A stretch of DNA of 62,919 nucleotides, from contig CAYWVS010000007.1 of NCBI GenBank assembly GCA_964461765.1, positions 1 through 62,919 on the forward strand. Reading direction: 5' to 3'. This DNA comes from JAVVUJ01 sp964461765 (lineage in GTDB: Bacteria > Bacillota > Clostridia > Peptostreptococcales > Anaerovoracaceae). Numbering within the stretch: the stretch's first letter is position 1; each line of letters begins with the position of its first letter. Under the pieces are notes generated by a model. That model ran no database searches. It saw nothing but the letters and a program-made list of their open reading frames with translations, and was not told the DNA's origin. Positions 1 through 7,775 of this stretch are shown one piece after another. The position numbers and the translations under genes were made by a program.

Positions 1-601
1 CCGTTATGCCGATGTGAAAGGGATATTGGGTCTTCTCAGCCAAAAGTAAATGGGTTTCGTAATTAAGCTTCACATCTGAAGATTTGATAGAAATGATTAA
101 ATTATCATAGTCCATGGACTCCAAAAGCTTAATATTATTCAAGGCACTTTCACAGATCCCCTGAGCCGTCACTCCTCCATATTTAGCCAAAATATCTTTT
201 TCTAAAGAACCTCCGTTCACACCGATTCGCAAAGGAATTCCCCGTTCCTTTGCGACCTTTGCCACTGCATGAACTCTTTCGTGGGAACCGATATTTCCCG
301 GATTGATACGAACCTTATCCGCACCGTTTTTTATGGCTTCTATGGCTAATCTATAGTCAAAATGAATGTCAGCCACTAAAGGCAGAGACACCCTCTTTTT
401 GATCCTTCCTAAGGCTTCCGCCGCCTGGCTGTCCGGAATGGCCAACCTTACAATTTGGCAACCTGCCACCTGAAGCTCTTCTATTTGTTTCAGGGTAGAT
501 TCTACATCCCTGGTGTCCGTATTGGTCATGGATTGGATGGAAATGTCGGAGCCGCCTCCTATGGACACGTCCCCACACATGATTTTTTTCGTCCTTCGCA
601 T
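1..601 (-). CDS. ispG: 4-hydroxy-3-methylbut-2-enyl diphosphate synthase (IspG/GcpE), N-terminal part
   Basis: This is the N-terminal ~200 residues of IspG, the [4Fe-4S] enzyme of the MEP isoprenoid pathway that converts MEcPP to HMBPP. The reading frame runs off the left edge of the window. Reading leftward it contains the family's early motif SIQSMTNTDTRDV and the TIM-barrel stretches ADIHFDYRLA and KVRINPGNIG. The C-terminal iron-sulfur half is outside the window. The start is the ATG at 599-601, chosen because GGAG lies 6 bases upstream. It is the last gene of the run pyrH to ispG seen here. A 235-bp AT-rich spacer separates it from rseP, so it may have its own promoter. Confidence 0.95.
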   Translation of the reverse strand, partial: MRRTKKIMCGDVSIGGGSDISIQSMTNTDTRDVESTLKQIEELQVAGCQIVRLAIPDSQAAEALGRIKKRVSLPLVADIHFDYRLAIEAIKNGADKVRINPGNIGSHERVHAVAKVAKERGIPLRIGVNGGSLEKDILAKYGGVTAQGICESALNNIKLLESMDYDNLIISIKSSDVKLNYETHLLLAEKTQYPFHIGIT

Positions 602-836
602 TTTAACTCCAAAATTAATAAGGCTAAATGTAAATTATAAAATAGAATAACTTAATCATAATATTAAGATAGATAACTTAATCATAATATTAAAAAATAT
701 AATATATTAATCAAAATATTAAAAATATAATAATTTTAATCTAAATTTCAATTTTAATTTTACTTCATATTAAAATTGAAAATTTAATTTTAATAACTTA
801 ATAATTCTAAAAAGCCAAATATTAATAAATATTTGT
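602..836. repeat. AT-rich spacer with degenerate tandem repeats and a 13-bp inverted repeat
   Basis: The spacer between rseP and ispG is extremely AT-rich. From about 649 to 730 an element resembling AACTTAATCATAATATTAA recurs about three times with a period near 26-28 bp, increasingly degraded. At 746-758 and 769-781 the arms TTTCAATTTTAAT and ATTAAAATTGAAA form a perfect 13-bp inverted repeat with a 10-base loop. It could be a weak terminator or mRNA hairpin between the two genes. No coding potential is seen. Confidence 0.5.
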
Positions 837-1841
837 TTAAATTATAAATCTTCCTACATCTATAAAAGTAATGTAAATCATCAATCCAAAGAGTAACATT
901 ATTCCCACAAAGTGGATTTTTCCTTCCACCTCGTCAGAAATCGCTTTACCTGTAAACTTTCTAATGATTAAAAAGATCAATCGTCCTCCGTCTAAAGCTG
1001 GTAAAGGTAGCATGTTTACAATAGCCAAATTTAAACTAATTAAAGCCGAAAGTTGAGCCAAATAAATAAAGCCTTGTTTCGCAGAATCTCCTACGATATA
1101 CACGATTCCCACAGGTCCCGTCAGAGCATCCAACTTATATTCCCCGGTCACCAATTTTCCGATGGCATCGATCATGCCCACTCCCATATCCCAAGTACCT
1201 TGAAAGCCTAAAACCACCGCATCTATGGCAGATTTTTCGTATTTCGGCAAGATTCCAATGACTCTTCGATTATTTTCTTCAGCAATCAGGTCTACTTTTG
1301 AAGTGATATCTATGGTTTCGTTTCCCCTTTGAACCTTCAAGCGAATAGTTTCACCTGAACTGCCGCCGATAAAGTTTGTAATGTCCTGCCATTTCTCTAT
1401 AGGTTGATCGTTGATGCTTAGAATTTTATCGCCAGCTTCCATTCCTGCCATCTGTGCAGGAGACCCCGGAGTAAATTCCTTTATGACCGTGGAAGGAGTT
1501 CCCATGGCAAAGATGATTCCGGAAATGACTATTACCGCCAAAACCACGTTCATGAAAGAACCGGCTACAATGACCAAAGCTTTTGCCCAAAAAGGCTTTT
1601 GGTTAAAGGCTCTGGGATCTTCAGAATCCTCATCCTCCCCCTCCATTTTGCAATAACCCCCGATGGGAAAAGCCCTCAAAGAGTATTCCGTCTCACCCTT
1701 TACTTTGTGAAACAATAAAGGACCCATGCCAATGGCAAATTCGTTTACCCTGATTCCTACAGCTTTTGCTGCTGCAAAATGCCCGAATTCGTGGACAAAA
1801 ATCAATACGCAAAATAAAATGATCGCATAAATTATGGTCAT
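837..1841 (-). CDS. rseP: RIP metalloprotease RseP/RasP (site-2 protease)
   Basis: This is a membrane-embedded zinc protease of the site-2 family, 334 residues, close to the usual Firmicute length. The zinc motif HEFGH is at residues 17-21 inside the first membrane segment. A PDZ domain lies around residues 110-190. The second catalytic motif, LPALDGGRL with Asp near residue 284, is in a C-terminal membrane segment. The family cleaves anti-sigma factors and remnant signal peptides in the membrane. The gene sits between dxr and ispG, its common position in Clostridia and Bacilli. An AGGT-type ribosome site precedes the ATG. Confidence 0.96.
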   Translation of the reverse strand: MTIIYAIILFCVLIFVHEFGHFAAAKAVGIRVNEFAIGMGPLLFHKVKGETEYSLRAFPIGGYCKMEGEDEDSEDPRAFNQKPFWAKALVIVAGSFMNVVLAVIVISGIIFAMGTPSTVIKEFTPGSPAQMAGMEAGDKILSINDQPIEKWQDITNFIGGSSGETIRLKVQRGNETIDITSKVDLIAEENNRRVIGILPKYEKSAIDAVVLGFQGTWDMGVGMIDAIGKLVTGEYKLDALTGPVGIVYIVGDSAKQGFIYLAQLSALISLNLAIVNMLPLPALDGGRLIFLIIRKFTGKAISDEVEGKIHFVGIMLLFGLMIYITFIDVGRFII

Positions 1842-2038
1842 AAATAATTACCTGCTTTCCCCATTTTTGTTTTAAGAATTAAACTCTTTTAATACTTATT
1901 TTTATTTTTAAACTAAAATAAAATTTAACAAATGATTTAAACTATCTGATATAAAAACCTTCATGGCTTTTACATTAAAGTTTTTCATATTTATTATGGT
2001 CTTCTATTTAGTTTACTCTATTTTAATTTTCGTTTTCT

Positions 2039-3172
2039 CTATTTTTTTAGTCTTTCTCTGATTTCACCATCTACTTGTATTATATCATCTAAAGTGAGAT
2101 TGTATGTCGGATTATGTTCATCTAATACTTGCTCCAATGTATTTTGAATGTCAAGAAATGAAATCTCTCCTTGCAAAAACTTTCCTACCAACACTTCATT
2201 GGCTCCATTGAGAACCACAGGGTAGCTTCCCCCTTTTTCCATAGCTTCATAAGCAAATTGTAAGCATCTAAAGGTTTTCATATCTGGTTTTTCAAAAGTT
2301 AAACGTTGAATGTTTGAAAAATTTATACCCGGTTCTGCCGAATTTAAACGGGCGGGATAATGTAAAGCATAGCTGATGGGTGTCCTCATGTCCGGTACTC
2401 CTAATTGAGCAATTACAGAGCCGTCTATGTATTCCACCATGGAATGGATGATACTCTCAGGATGCACCAGGACTTCTATGGCTTCAGCAAGAACACCAAA
2501 GAGCCACTTGGCCTCAATGACCTCCAGACCCTTGTTCATCATGGTGGCAGAATCTATGGTAATTTTACTTCCCATGCTCCAATTGGGATGATTTAATGCC
2601 TCTGCCAAAGTCACGGCCTTTAATTTCTCCAGTGACGATCCACGAAAAGGACCGCCGGAAGCTGTTAATAAAATCTTTCTCAGTTCCTTATGGTTATTTC
2701 CCTGTAAGCATTGGAAAATGGCGCTATGTTCACTGTCAACCGGTAATAGTTTTATGTTAACTTTCCTGACTTCCTCCATGATTACAGCACCACCTGCCAC
2801 CAGAGTTTCCTTATTTGCCAATGCAATGTCCTTACCACTTTGAATCCCATGATAAGTTGGCAAAAGCCCCATCATACCTACGAGAGCATTGACAATCATG
2901 TGACTGTCTTCAAAGGTAGCCGCTTCAATCAAGCCCTTTTCTCCGAAGGAAAATGAAGTTTTAGGGTATTTTTTGCTGAGAGCCATGGCATCTTCTTCTC
3001 TTTGGGTGATAGCCAAACTGGGAGAAAATTTTTCTACCTGCTGGCAAAACAAGGGAATGTTCTTTCCGCAGGTCAATACGGTAGCCTGAAATAAGCTTGG
3101 ATTCTTCTCAACGATATCCAAGCATTGGGTACCTATGGAACCCGTGGAACCTAAAATTGCAATCTTTTTCAT
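2039..3172 (-). CDS. dxr: 1-deoxy-D-xylulose-5-phosphate reductoisomerase
   Basis: Dxr is the second enzyme of the MEP pathway and makes MEP from DXP with NADPH and a divalent metal. The N-terminal Rossmann motif GSTGSIGTQ is at residues 8-16. The metal and substrate segments VDSEHSAIFQCLQG and KITIDSATMMNKGLEV are intact. The length of 377 residues is normal. It follows the C_GCAxxG_C_C gene by 58 bp. The next gene, rseP, begins after a 197-bp AT-rich spacer in which I see no clear signal. Confidence 0.97.
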   Translation of the reverse strand: MKKIAILGSTGSIGTQCLDIVEKNPSLFQATVLTCGKNIPLFCQQVEKFSPSLAITQREEDAMALSKKYPKTSFSFGEKGLIEAATFEDSHMIVNALVGMMGLLPTYHGIQSGKDIALANKETLVAGGAVIMEEVRKVNIKLLPVDSEHSAIFQCLQGNNHKELRKILLTASGGPFRGSSLEKLKAVTLAEALNHPNWSMGSKITIDSATMMNKGLEVIEAKWLFGVLAEAIEVLVHPESIIHSMVEYIDGSVIAQLGVPDMRTPISYALHYPARLNSAEPGINFSNIQRLTFEKPDMKTFRCLQFAYEAMEKGGSYPVVLNGANEVLVGKFLQGEISFLDIQNTLEQVLDEHNPTYNLTLDDIIQVDGEIRERLKK

Positions 3173-3230
3173 TTGTTTCCGATAACTTTCTCAAAAATGT
3201 TCATAAGTAATAGGGTTATCTATTTTACTT

Positions 3231-3665
3231 TTATAGATTCTCCTCTTTCCCCTCACCGGATAGTAAATACTTTTCAACCAATCCACAGGCATCTTCAATA
3301 CAGCCATCGCATGATCGTAACTTTGGCTTACCTGCTAATCCCAACAGATCACTACAGATTACAGAAGTATTCATTTCTACAAAATCTTCTCTTAATTTTT
3401 TCACAAGTGCATAAGTATCAGCCTTGGTTTTACCTTTTTCTAAATCACCGCTACTATTCTTCATGCCAGCCAGCATGTAAAGACCTGTCACCGCACCGCA
3501 AGTACCGTCTCTCATGCCTCCCATTCCGCCACCAAAGCCTTCAGACACCTTAAAGGCGGCTTCTTCATCTAAACCAAATAAGTCACAATAAGCACAAATT
3601 ACTGACTGGCAGCAATTATATCCTTGCTTATGAAATCCTACCGCCTTCTCAATTCTATTATCCAT
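3231..3665 (-). CDS. C_GCAxxG_C_C family protein (putative redox protein)
   Basis: A 144-residue protein of the C_GCAxxG_C_C family, named for its cysteine pattern. The signature is seen as GYNCCQSVICAYC near the N-terminus, then GGGMGGMRDGTCGAVTG, and a C-terminal CDGCIEDAC. Cysteines are arranged as for metal or disulfide redox chemistry, but the biochemical role of the family is not settled. It lies 3 bp after cdsA and upstream of dxr, so it is co-transcribed with lipid and isoprenoid genes. This is not its standard place, so it may be a local insertion into the operon. GGAGG precedes the ATG. Confidence 0.85.
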   Translation of the reverse strand: MDNRIEKAVGFHKQGYNCCQSVICAYCDLFGLDEEAAFKVSEGFGGGMGGMRDGTCGAVTGLYMLAGMKNSSGDLEKGKTKADTYALVKKLREDFVEMNTSVICSDLLGLAGKPKLRSCDGCIEDACGLVEKYLLSGEGKEENL

Positions 3666-3668
3666 AAT

Positions 3669-4463
3669 TTACCTCCAATTTCCCATTATAATGGTTATAT
3701 AATAATAGATTATGGGTGCCGTAAACAGTACACTGTCAAAGCGATCTAAAATGCCGCCATGTCCTGGTATTAGGTTGCCATAATCTTTAATATTCAATTT
3801 TCGTTTAAAAATAGATGCCGTTAAGTCTCCCAATTGAGAAACTATCCCTCCCAAAAGACCAATGAATAAGCAATGAATCAGTAACTCCGGAACCACAAAA
3901 TAGCCAAAAACTCCGCAGTGAAGAATACTTCCTAATGTGCCCCCTATAGATCCTTCTATGGTTTTTTTAGGGCTGATATCAGGGCAAAGCTTGTGTTTTC
4001 CAAAGGCATATCCGGTAAAATACGCCATGATATCCGTGCCAAAAGCCGTAAGAAATATGAGCCAAACGAGAATTCCATAGTCCGGAATCTGTGCCACTAA
4101 AGCTACATGATAGGAAAAGTAAATAACATAGAAAATCCCTGTCAAAGTTACCATAGCATCTGCCAATTGTCGTTCTTTGATTTTAAATAAATATAATAAA
4201 CTCATGAGAGCTGCCCCAAAAAACCAAAGCATATAAAAGGAGGGGTCTCCTGGGCAAAAGAGATTGATGAGATATAGAGTAATCAAGGACAGGAACGCTA
4301 CAAAGTAGGAAGGTTTGATTCCCGAAGTTTCAAAACTTCTGTAAAATTCCCATATGCCTGCTCCCCCTATGATAAAACATGCCCCTAAAAGCACTTTCCC
4401 TCCAAGGAGTACCACACCCAAAAGAGGTAGCATGATCAGCCCCGACAAAACTCTGGTTTTCAC
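3669..4463 (-). CDS. cdsA: phosphatidate cytidylyltransferase
   Basis: CdsA is the integral membrane enzyme that makes CDP-diacylglycerol from phosphatidic acid and CTP. Its 264 residues contain about seven to eight hydrophobic segments. The family signature appears near the C-terminus as SIFKRKLNIKD followed by LIPGHGGILDRFDS. The start is a GTG that overlaps the uppS stop codon by one base (TAGTG), with GGAGG upstream. This indicates translational coupling to uppS. Confidence 0.95.
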   Translation of the reverse strand: MKTRVLSGLIMLPLLGVVLLGGKVLLGACFIIGGAGIWEFYRSFETSGIKPSYFVAFLSLITLYLINLFCPGDPSFYMLWFFGAALMSLLYLFKIKERQLADAMVTLTGIFYVIYFSYHVALVAQIPDYGILVWLIFLTAFGTDIMAYFTGYAFGKHKLCPDISPKKTIEGSIGGTLGSILHCGVFGYFVVPELLIHCLFIGLLGGIVSQLGDLTASIFKRKLNIKDYGNLIPGHGGILDRFDSVLFTAPIIYYYITIIMGNWR

Positions 4464-5176
4464 TATTTTCTTCCTCCAAATCTCCTACTTCGCCCTTGAT
4501 AAATTTCTATGGCTCTTTCTAACTCCTCCGGAGAAAAGTCAGGCCAAAGTACATCTGTAAAGACAAACTCGCTGTAAGCACACTGCCAAAGCAGGTAGTT
4601 GCTAAGCCTTTTTTCTCCACTGGTTCTTATGACCAAATCAGGATCTTCAATGCCTGAGGTATATAGATAATTGGACACTAATTCTTCAGAGATATCCTCA
4701 ATATCCAAATGATTCTCTTTTGCCTCAATAGCTATTTTCTTAATGGCTCTAACAAGTTCATCACGACCACCGTAATTTAATGCAATGTTAAATTGAAGAC
4801 CATCATTTTTTGCTGTTGTAGCTAAAGATTTTTTTAAACTTTTTACAGCTTTTGGTGGTAGCTTTTCATAATCACCTAAAATATTTACCTTTACGTTGTT
4901 TTCATGTAATTCTTTTAACTCTTTTTCCACATAAACGATGATTAAATGAAAAATGCCACTGACTTCTTCCGCTGATCTTTTCCAGTTTTCAGTAGAAAAA
5001 GCATATACCGTAAGGTGCTTTACCCCCAAGGTAGAACATTTTTTTACGATTTCTTTCATAGTACTCATACCGGCATTATGACCTGCCAGCTTTGGTAAAC
5101 TGCGTTTTTGTGCCCACCTGCCGTTGCCATCCATGACAATGGCTATGTGAAGGGGAATGTTGTTTAAATCTATCAT
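4463..5176 (-). CDS. uppS: undecaprenyl diphosphate synthase (isoprenyl transferase)
   Basis: UppS is a cis-prenyltransferase that builds the undecaprenyl carrier for cell-wall synthesis. It has the Z-type signature IVMDGNGRWAQKR near residue 13, the segment VYAFSTENWKR, and the C-terminal RTSGEKRLSNYLLWQ. Its 237 residues are normal. The ATG overlaps the stop of the small upstream gene by four bases (ATGA), and the gene overlaps cdsA by one base, so it is tightly coupled within the operon. Confidence 0.96.
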   Translation of the reverse strand: MIDLNNIPLHIAIVMDGNGRWAQKRSLPKLAGHNAGMSTMKEIVKKCSTLGVKHLTVYAFSTENWKRSAEEVSGIFHLIIVYVEKELKELHENNVKVNILGDYEKLPPKAVKSLKKSLATTAKNDGLQFNIALNYGGRDELVRAIKKIAIEAKENHLDIEDISEELVSNYLYTSGIEDPDLVIRTSGEKRLSNYLLWQCAYSEFVFTDVLWPDFSPEELERAIEIYQGRSRRFGGRK

Positions 5177-5400
5177 ATCTTACACACCGTTATGAGTATA
5201 TCACTGCTCTGATCATTACTTTCTTCATTATTTTGTCTCAAATCTTCCACTTTTATGACTCTTAGCTGACTGGTTTCATATACTTCTCTGGGCGGTCTGT
5301 ATGGTTTTGTTTCCAAAACATGAAAAACCAACCCTTCTATATGCAGAAGGGTTTTCGCGGCTTCCAGTTCCATGCCCAAAATATCGGGAATGCAGTTCAA
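5173..5400 (-). CDS. small PASTA-like domain protein
   Basis: A 75-residue product starting with TTG, with GGAGG 7 bases upstream. Residues 3-30 read like one PASTA repeat (IPDILGMELEAAKTLLHIEGL), the fold found in penicillin-binding proteins and serine/threonine kinases that sense cell-wall fragments. No signal peptide or membrane segment is seen, so it looks cytosolic. It lies 2 bp after frr and overlaps uppS by 4 bp, linking it to the wall-carrier enzyme. The PASTA assignment is by eye and no function is known to me. Confidence 0.6.
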   Translation of the reverse strand: MNCIPDILGMELEAAKTLLHIEGLVFHVLETKPYRPPREVYETSQLRVIKVEDLRQNNEESNDQSSDILITVCKI

Positions 5401-5402
5401 GC

Positions 5403-5960
5403 TTAGACCTCCATAAGTTCTTTTTCTTTTGTGGCAATGATGGCTTCAATGTCCTTCATGGCCTTGTCGGTCTTCTTCTGGATTTCATCTAATTCTTGCT
5501 TTAGATCATCCTCTGTAAATTCTCCGGCTTTTTCCTGTTTCTTCAAATGCTCGTTGGCATCTCTTCTCTCGTTTCGCACTGCAACCTTGGCTTCCTCTCC
5601 CATCTTCTTGATGGTCTTAGCCAGTTCTTTTCTTCTCTCTTCTGTAACCTGTGGGATTATCAGTCTAATCACCTTGCCATCATTGGATGGTGTAATGCCT
5701 ATATTGGCAATGTTAAGAGCCTTTTCCACCTGAGGAATGGTCTTAGGGTCGAATGGAGAAATCATCAAAGTTCTGGGCTCAGGCACAGAAATATTGGCAA
5801 GACCTTTTAAAGGTGTAGGAGATCCGTAATATTCCACCGACACTTTATCCAAAATGGCGGGGTTGGCCTTGCCTGCACGCACCGTATTCAAGTCTTCCTT
5901 TAAAAAATTCAATGTTTTAGTCATTTTGTCATTAAAAATTTGTTGATAATCAGTACTCAT
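5403..5960 (-). CDS. frr: ribosome recycling factor
   Basis: Frr splits post-termination ribosomes together with EF-G. The 185-residue length and the segments LREDLNTVRAGKANPAIL-like at residues ~18-37 and RVIPQVTEERRKELAK-like near residue 105 are typical. It follows pyrH by 93 bp, as in most Firmicutes. GGAGG with good spacing precedes the ATG. Confidence 0.97.
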   Translation of the reverse strand: MSTDYQQIFNDKMTKTLNFLKEDLNTVRAGKANPAILDKVSVEYYGSPTPLKGLANISVPEPRTLMISPFDPKTIPQVEKALNIANIGITPSNDGKVIRLIIPQVTEERRKELAKTIKKMGEEAKVAVRNERRDANEHLKKQEKAGEFTEDDLKQELDEIQKKTDKAMKDIEAIIATKEKELMEV

Positions 5961-6053
5961 ATTTACCTCCTGGTGATTTAATCCTATAAAATTATTCTTA
6001 CATCTTGAGACTTTGCCTCGTAATATGGACTACTGCCCTTAAATATTTTGTTA

Positions 6054-6773
6054 TTATCTAATAATGGTTCCGATTTTCTCTCCATAGATGGCTTTCAGCA
6101 CATTTCCTGTCTCGGCTAAACCGAACACATGTATGGGGATATGATTATCTCTGCAAAGGGATGCAGCAGTAGAATCCATAACTCCCAGTCCCTTTTCCAA
6201 TACCTCCTGATGAGTAAGCTCCGTATACTTGATGGCATCTGGATCCGTTTCAGGGTCTGCGGAATAAACAGCATCTACTTTTTTAGCCAGTAGGATTACA
6301 TCTGCCTCAATCTCAGCGGCTCTCAATGCAGCCGTGGTATCTGTAGAAAAGAATGGGTTACCTGTTCCTGCAGCAAAGATTACCACTTCTTTTCTGTCTA
6401 AATGAGAGATTGCTCTTCGCCTTATGTAAGGCTCTGCCACCTCCTTCATCTCGATGGCAGTCTGCACACGAGTAGGAATATCAATGGCCTCAAAGGCATC
6501 CTGAAGTGCCAAAGAGTTGATAACTGTAGCCAACATTCCCATGTAGTCCGCCGTGGCTCGATCCATGCTCTGGCTGGTTCTGCCTCTCCAGAAGTTTCCT
6601 CCACCCACTACGATGGCAACCTGAACTCCCAAGCCGGTAATGTCCTTTACTTGTTTTGCAACCTTTCCCAGCATTTCTTCATTTAGTCCGAATTTATTTT
6701 CTCCTGCCAATGCCTCACCGCTGATCTTCAATATAACCCGTTTATATATTGGGCTCTTTTCTTTTGATTCCAT
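6054..6773 (-). CDS. pyrH: UMP kinase
   Basis: PyrH phosphorylates UMP to UDP. It belongs to the amino-acid kinase fold, with KISGEALAG near the start and the glycine-rich GGGNFWRG. An upstream in-frame ATG at 6812 would give a 13-residue longer protein, but GGAGG lies directly before the ATG at 6771-6773, so that start is used (239 residues). In most Firmicutes pyrH follows tsf. Here tsf is about 24 kb away and pyrH has its own promoter and leader. Confidence 0.96.
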   Translation of the reverse strand: MESKEKSPIYKRVILKISGEALAGENKFGLNEEMLGKVAKQVKDITGLGVQVAIVVGGGNFWRGRTSQSMDRATADYMGMLATVINSLALQDAFEAIDIPTRVQTAIEMKEVAEPYIRRRAISHLDRKEVVIFAAGTGNPFFSTDTTAALRAAEIEADVILLAKKVDAVYSADPETDPDAIKYTELTHQEVLEKGLGVMDSTAASLCRDNHIPIHVFGLAETGNVLKAIYGEKIGTIIR

Positions 6774-6798
6774 AAATCCTCCAACCTTTTTCATATGC

Positions 6799-6825
6799 AA
6801 AAAGAAAAGCACTATCCCATAGTGC
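6799..6825 (-). terminator. intrinsic terminator/attenuator in the pyrH leader
   Basis: On the minus strand GCACTAT-GGG-ATAGTGC (6825 down to 6809) forms a perfect 7-bp hairpin followed by TTTTCTTTTT. It lies about 25 bases before the pyrH start and downstream of the predicted promoter, so it is an attenuator candidate for the pyrH operon. Confidence 0.65.
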
Positions 6826-6832
6826 CCTTCTC

Positions 6833-6854
6833 AAAAGCCACTAACTTGGCTTTT
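6833..6854 (-). promoter_or_regulatory. upstream hairpin of the pyrH leader
   Basis: AAAAGCC and GGCTTTT pair over a loop of 8 bases, at the very 5' end of the predicted pyrH transcript. TAGTG at 6843-6839 is complementary to CACTA at 6824-6820 in the terminator arm, so a mutually exclusive structure is possible. The alternative pairing is short and is only an inference. Confidence 0.4.
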
Positions 6855-6856
6855 CT

Positions 6857-6885
6857 ATAATACCATATCTCGAAAATCATTTCAA
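6857..6885 (-). promoter_or_regulatory. predicted sigma-A promoter of pyrH operon
   Basis: On the minus strand, -35 TTGAAA (6885-6880), a 17-base spacer and -10 TATTAT (6862-6857) lie about 85-110 bases before the pyrH ATG. It would make pyrH-frr-uppS-cdsA independent of rpsB-tsf. Confidence 0.65.
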
Positions 6886-7007
6886 TTATATTCTGTGATG
6901 GTGTTAATAAAAGTTGGCGTTCCTTTGACATCGAACCGTGAATAGTAACTGTTTCATATAAATTTTAGAATCAAAAGAAGCAGATATGATGAATTAGGAT
7001 AATATTA

Positions 7008-7036
7008 TTGACATTGCATATACTTTGTCATATAAT
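7008..7036 (+). promoter_or_regulatory. consensus promoter and probable operator of the antitoxin gene
   Basis: TTGACA (7008-7013), a 17-base spacer and TATAAT (7031-7036) match the sigma-A consensus exactly, 24 bases before the antitoxin ATG. TGACA (7009-7013) and TGTCA (7026-7030) form an inverted repeat within it, a plausible autoregulatory operator for the ribbon-helix-helix antitoxin. Confidence 0.75.
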
Positions 7037-7060
7037 AAATTGAAAGGAGTTGATTAAATT

Positions 7061-7375
7061 ATGAAAACTGCTAATTACAACATTCGGCTAGACCCTACTA
7101 TCAAAACAAAAGCAGAAGAAACATTTGCCGAATTCGGTCTTAATTTAAGCGAAGCCATCAATGTTTTTCTGCATATGTCTATTAAACGAAACGGCTTTCC
7201 TTTTGAAATTCGTGAGCCAAAATTGAATGCCGATACTTTGCTTGCTATGCAAGAAACTGAAGAAATTTTAGATGAATATTCTAACGGTACCCGCAAACCC
7301 AAGTCTTTTTCCAATGCACGCGAAATGTTTGCAGCAATGGATTTAGAGGACGAAGCGGAGGGTGATAATGTATAA
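7061..7375 (+). CDS. RelB/DinJ family antitoxin
   Basis: A 104-residue antitoxin of the DinJ/RelB type. The N-terminal ~50 residues (YNIRLDPTIKTKAEETFAEF, then LNLSEAINVFLHMSI) match the ribbon-helix-helix DNA-binding and dimer segment of DinJ. The acidic C-terminus would bind the toxin. GGAG lies upstream of the ATG. It overlaps the remnant of a toxin gene by 8 bp, the usual arrangement for such pairs, but that toxin is truncated, so the antitoxin may be an orphan. It is the first gene on the plus strand beside the pyrH operon. Confidence 0.85.
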   Translation: MKTANYNIRLDPTIKTKAEETFAEFGLNLSEAINVFLHMSIKRNGFPFEIREPKLNADTLLAMQETEEILDEYSNGTRKPKSFSNAREMFAAMDLEDEAEGDNV

Positions 7376-7457
7376 ATACACTCCTGATTATTCTAGTAAT
7401 TTTAGACGTAATCGGCGTATGCTGATAAAACTTAGGCAGTTCCCAATGGTACGCTGA
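7368..7457 (+). pseudogene. truncated RelE/YafQ-type toxin remnant
   Basis: A 29-codon frame (MYKYTPDYSSNFRRNRRMLI and nine more residues) begins 8 bp inside the antitoxin gene. Toxins of the YafQ/RelE family begin in a similar way and are about 90 residues long, so this is only the first third. The sequence after the TGA at 7455-7457 shows no continuation of the toxin in any frame I could read, so a deletion rather than a simple frameshift is likely. Confidence 0.6.
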
Positions 7458-7775
7458 GAATTAAAAAGCTTAAAATTTATTAAATTGAAAGTGTTGAATA
7501 TAGAATGGGTAGTTTATGGTTTGCTTTGATAGTATTTGCCTTAATAAGTATAATAGGATTATTGAAGCTGTTTCAGCTTACGCAGAACATTTTTATTTCA
7601 GGAGATTTCCACAAATATAGATAAAGATAAATCAGCTGCTATTGATATAGCAAAACAGCTTACAAAGAACAGAGTTTATCTTTCCAATTGCCTGTGGGAA
7701 TAAGGAATTTAACACTGGTGCAACAACTAATTTTATGGTATTATAAACATAAAGTTATTACAGAGAGGTATTCCT
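7458..7775 (+). other. spacer with decayed coding sequence, no intact gene
   Basis: Between the toxin remnant and the Fic gene there is no intact gene. A 39-codon frame at 7505-7624 encodes a hydrophobic segment (SLWFALIVFALISIIGLLKL) but lacks a ribosome site. It is followed by another open stretch (KDKSAAIDIAKQLTKNRVYL) without a start. It looks like debris of deleted genes. Confidence 0.35.

Noticed and set aside
369..578. 69-codon minus-strand frame
   Set aside because: It is an out-of-frame shadow of ispG, whose own frame runs across it with clear family motifs.
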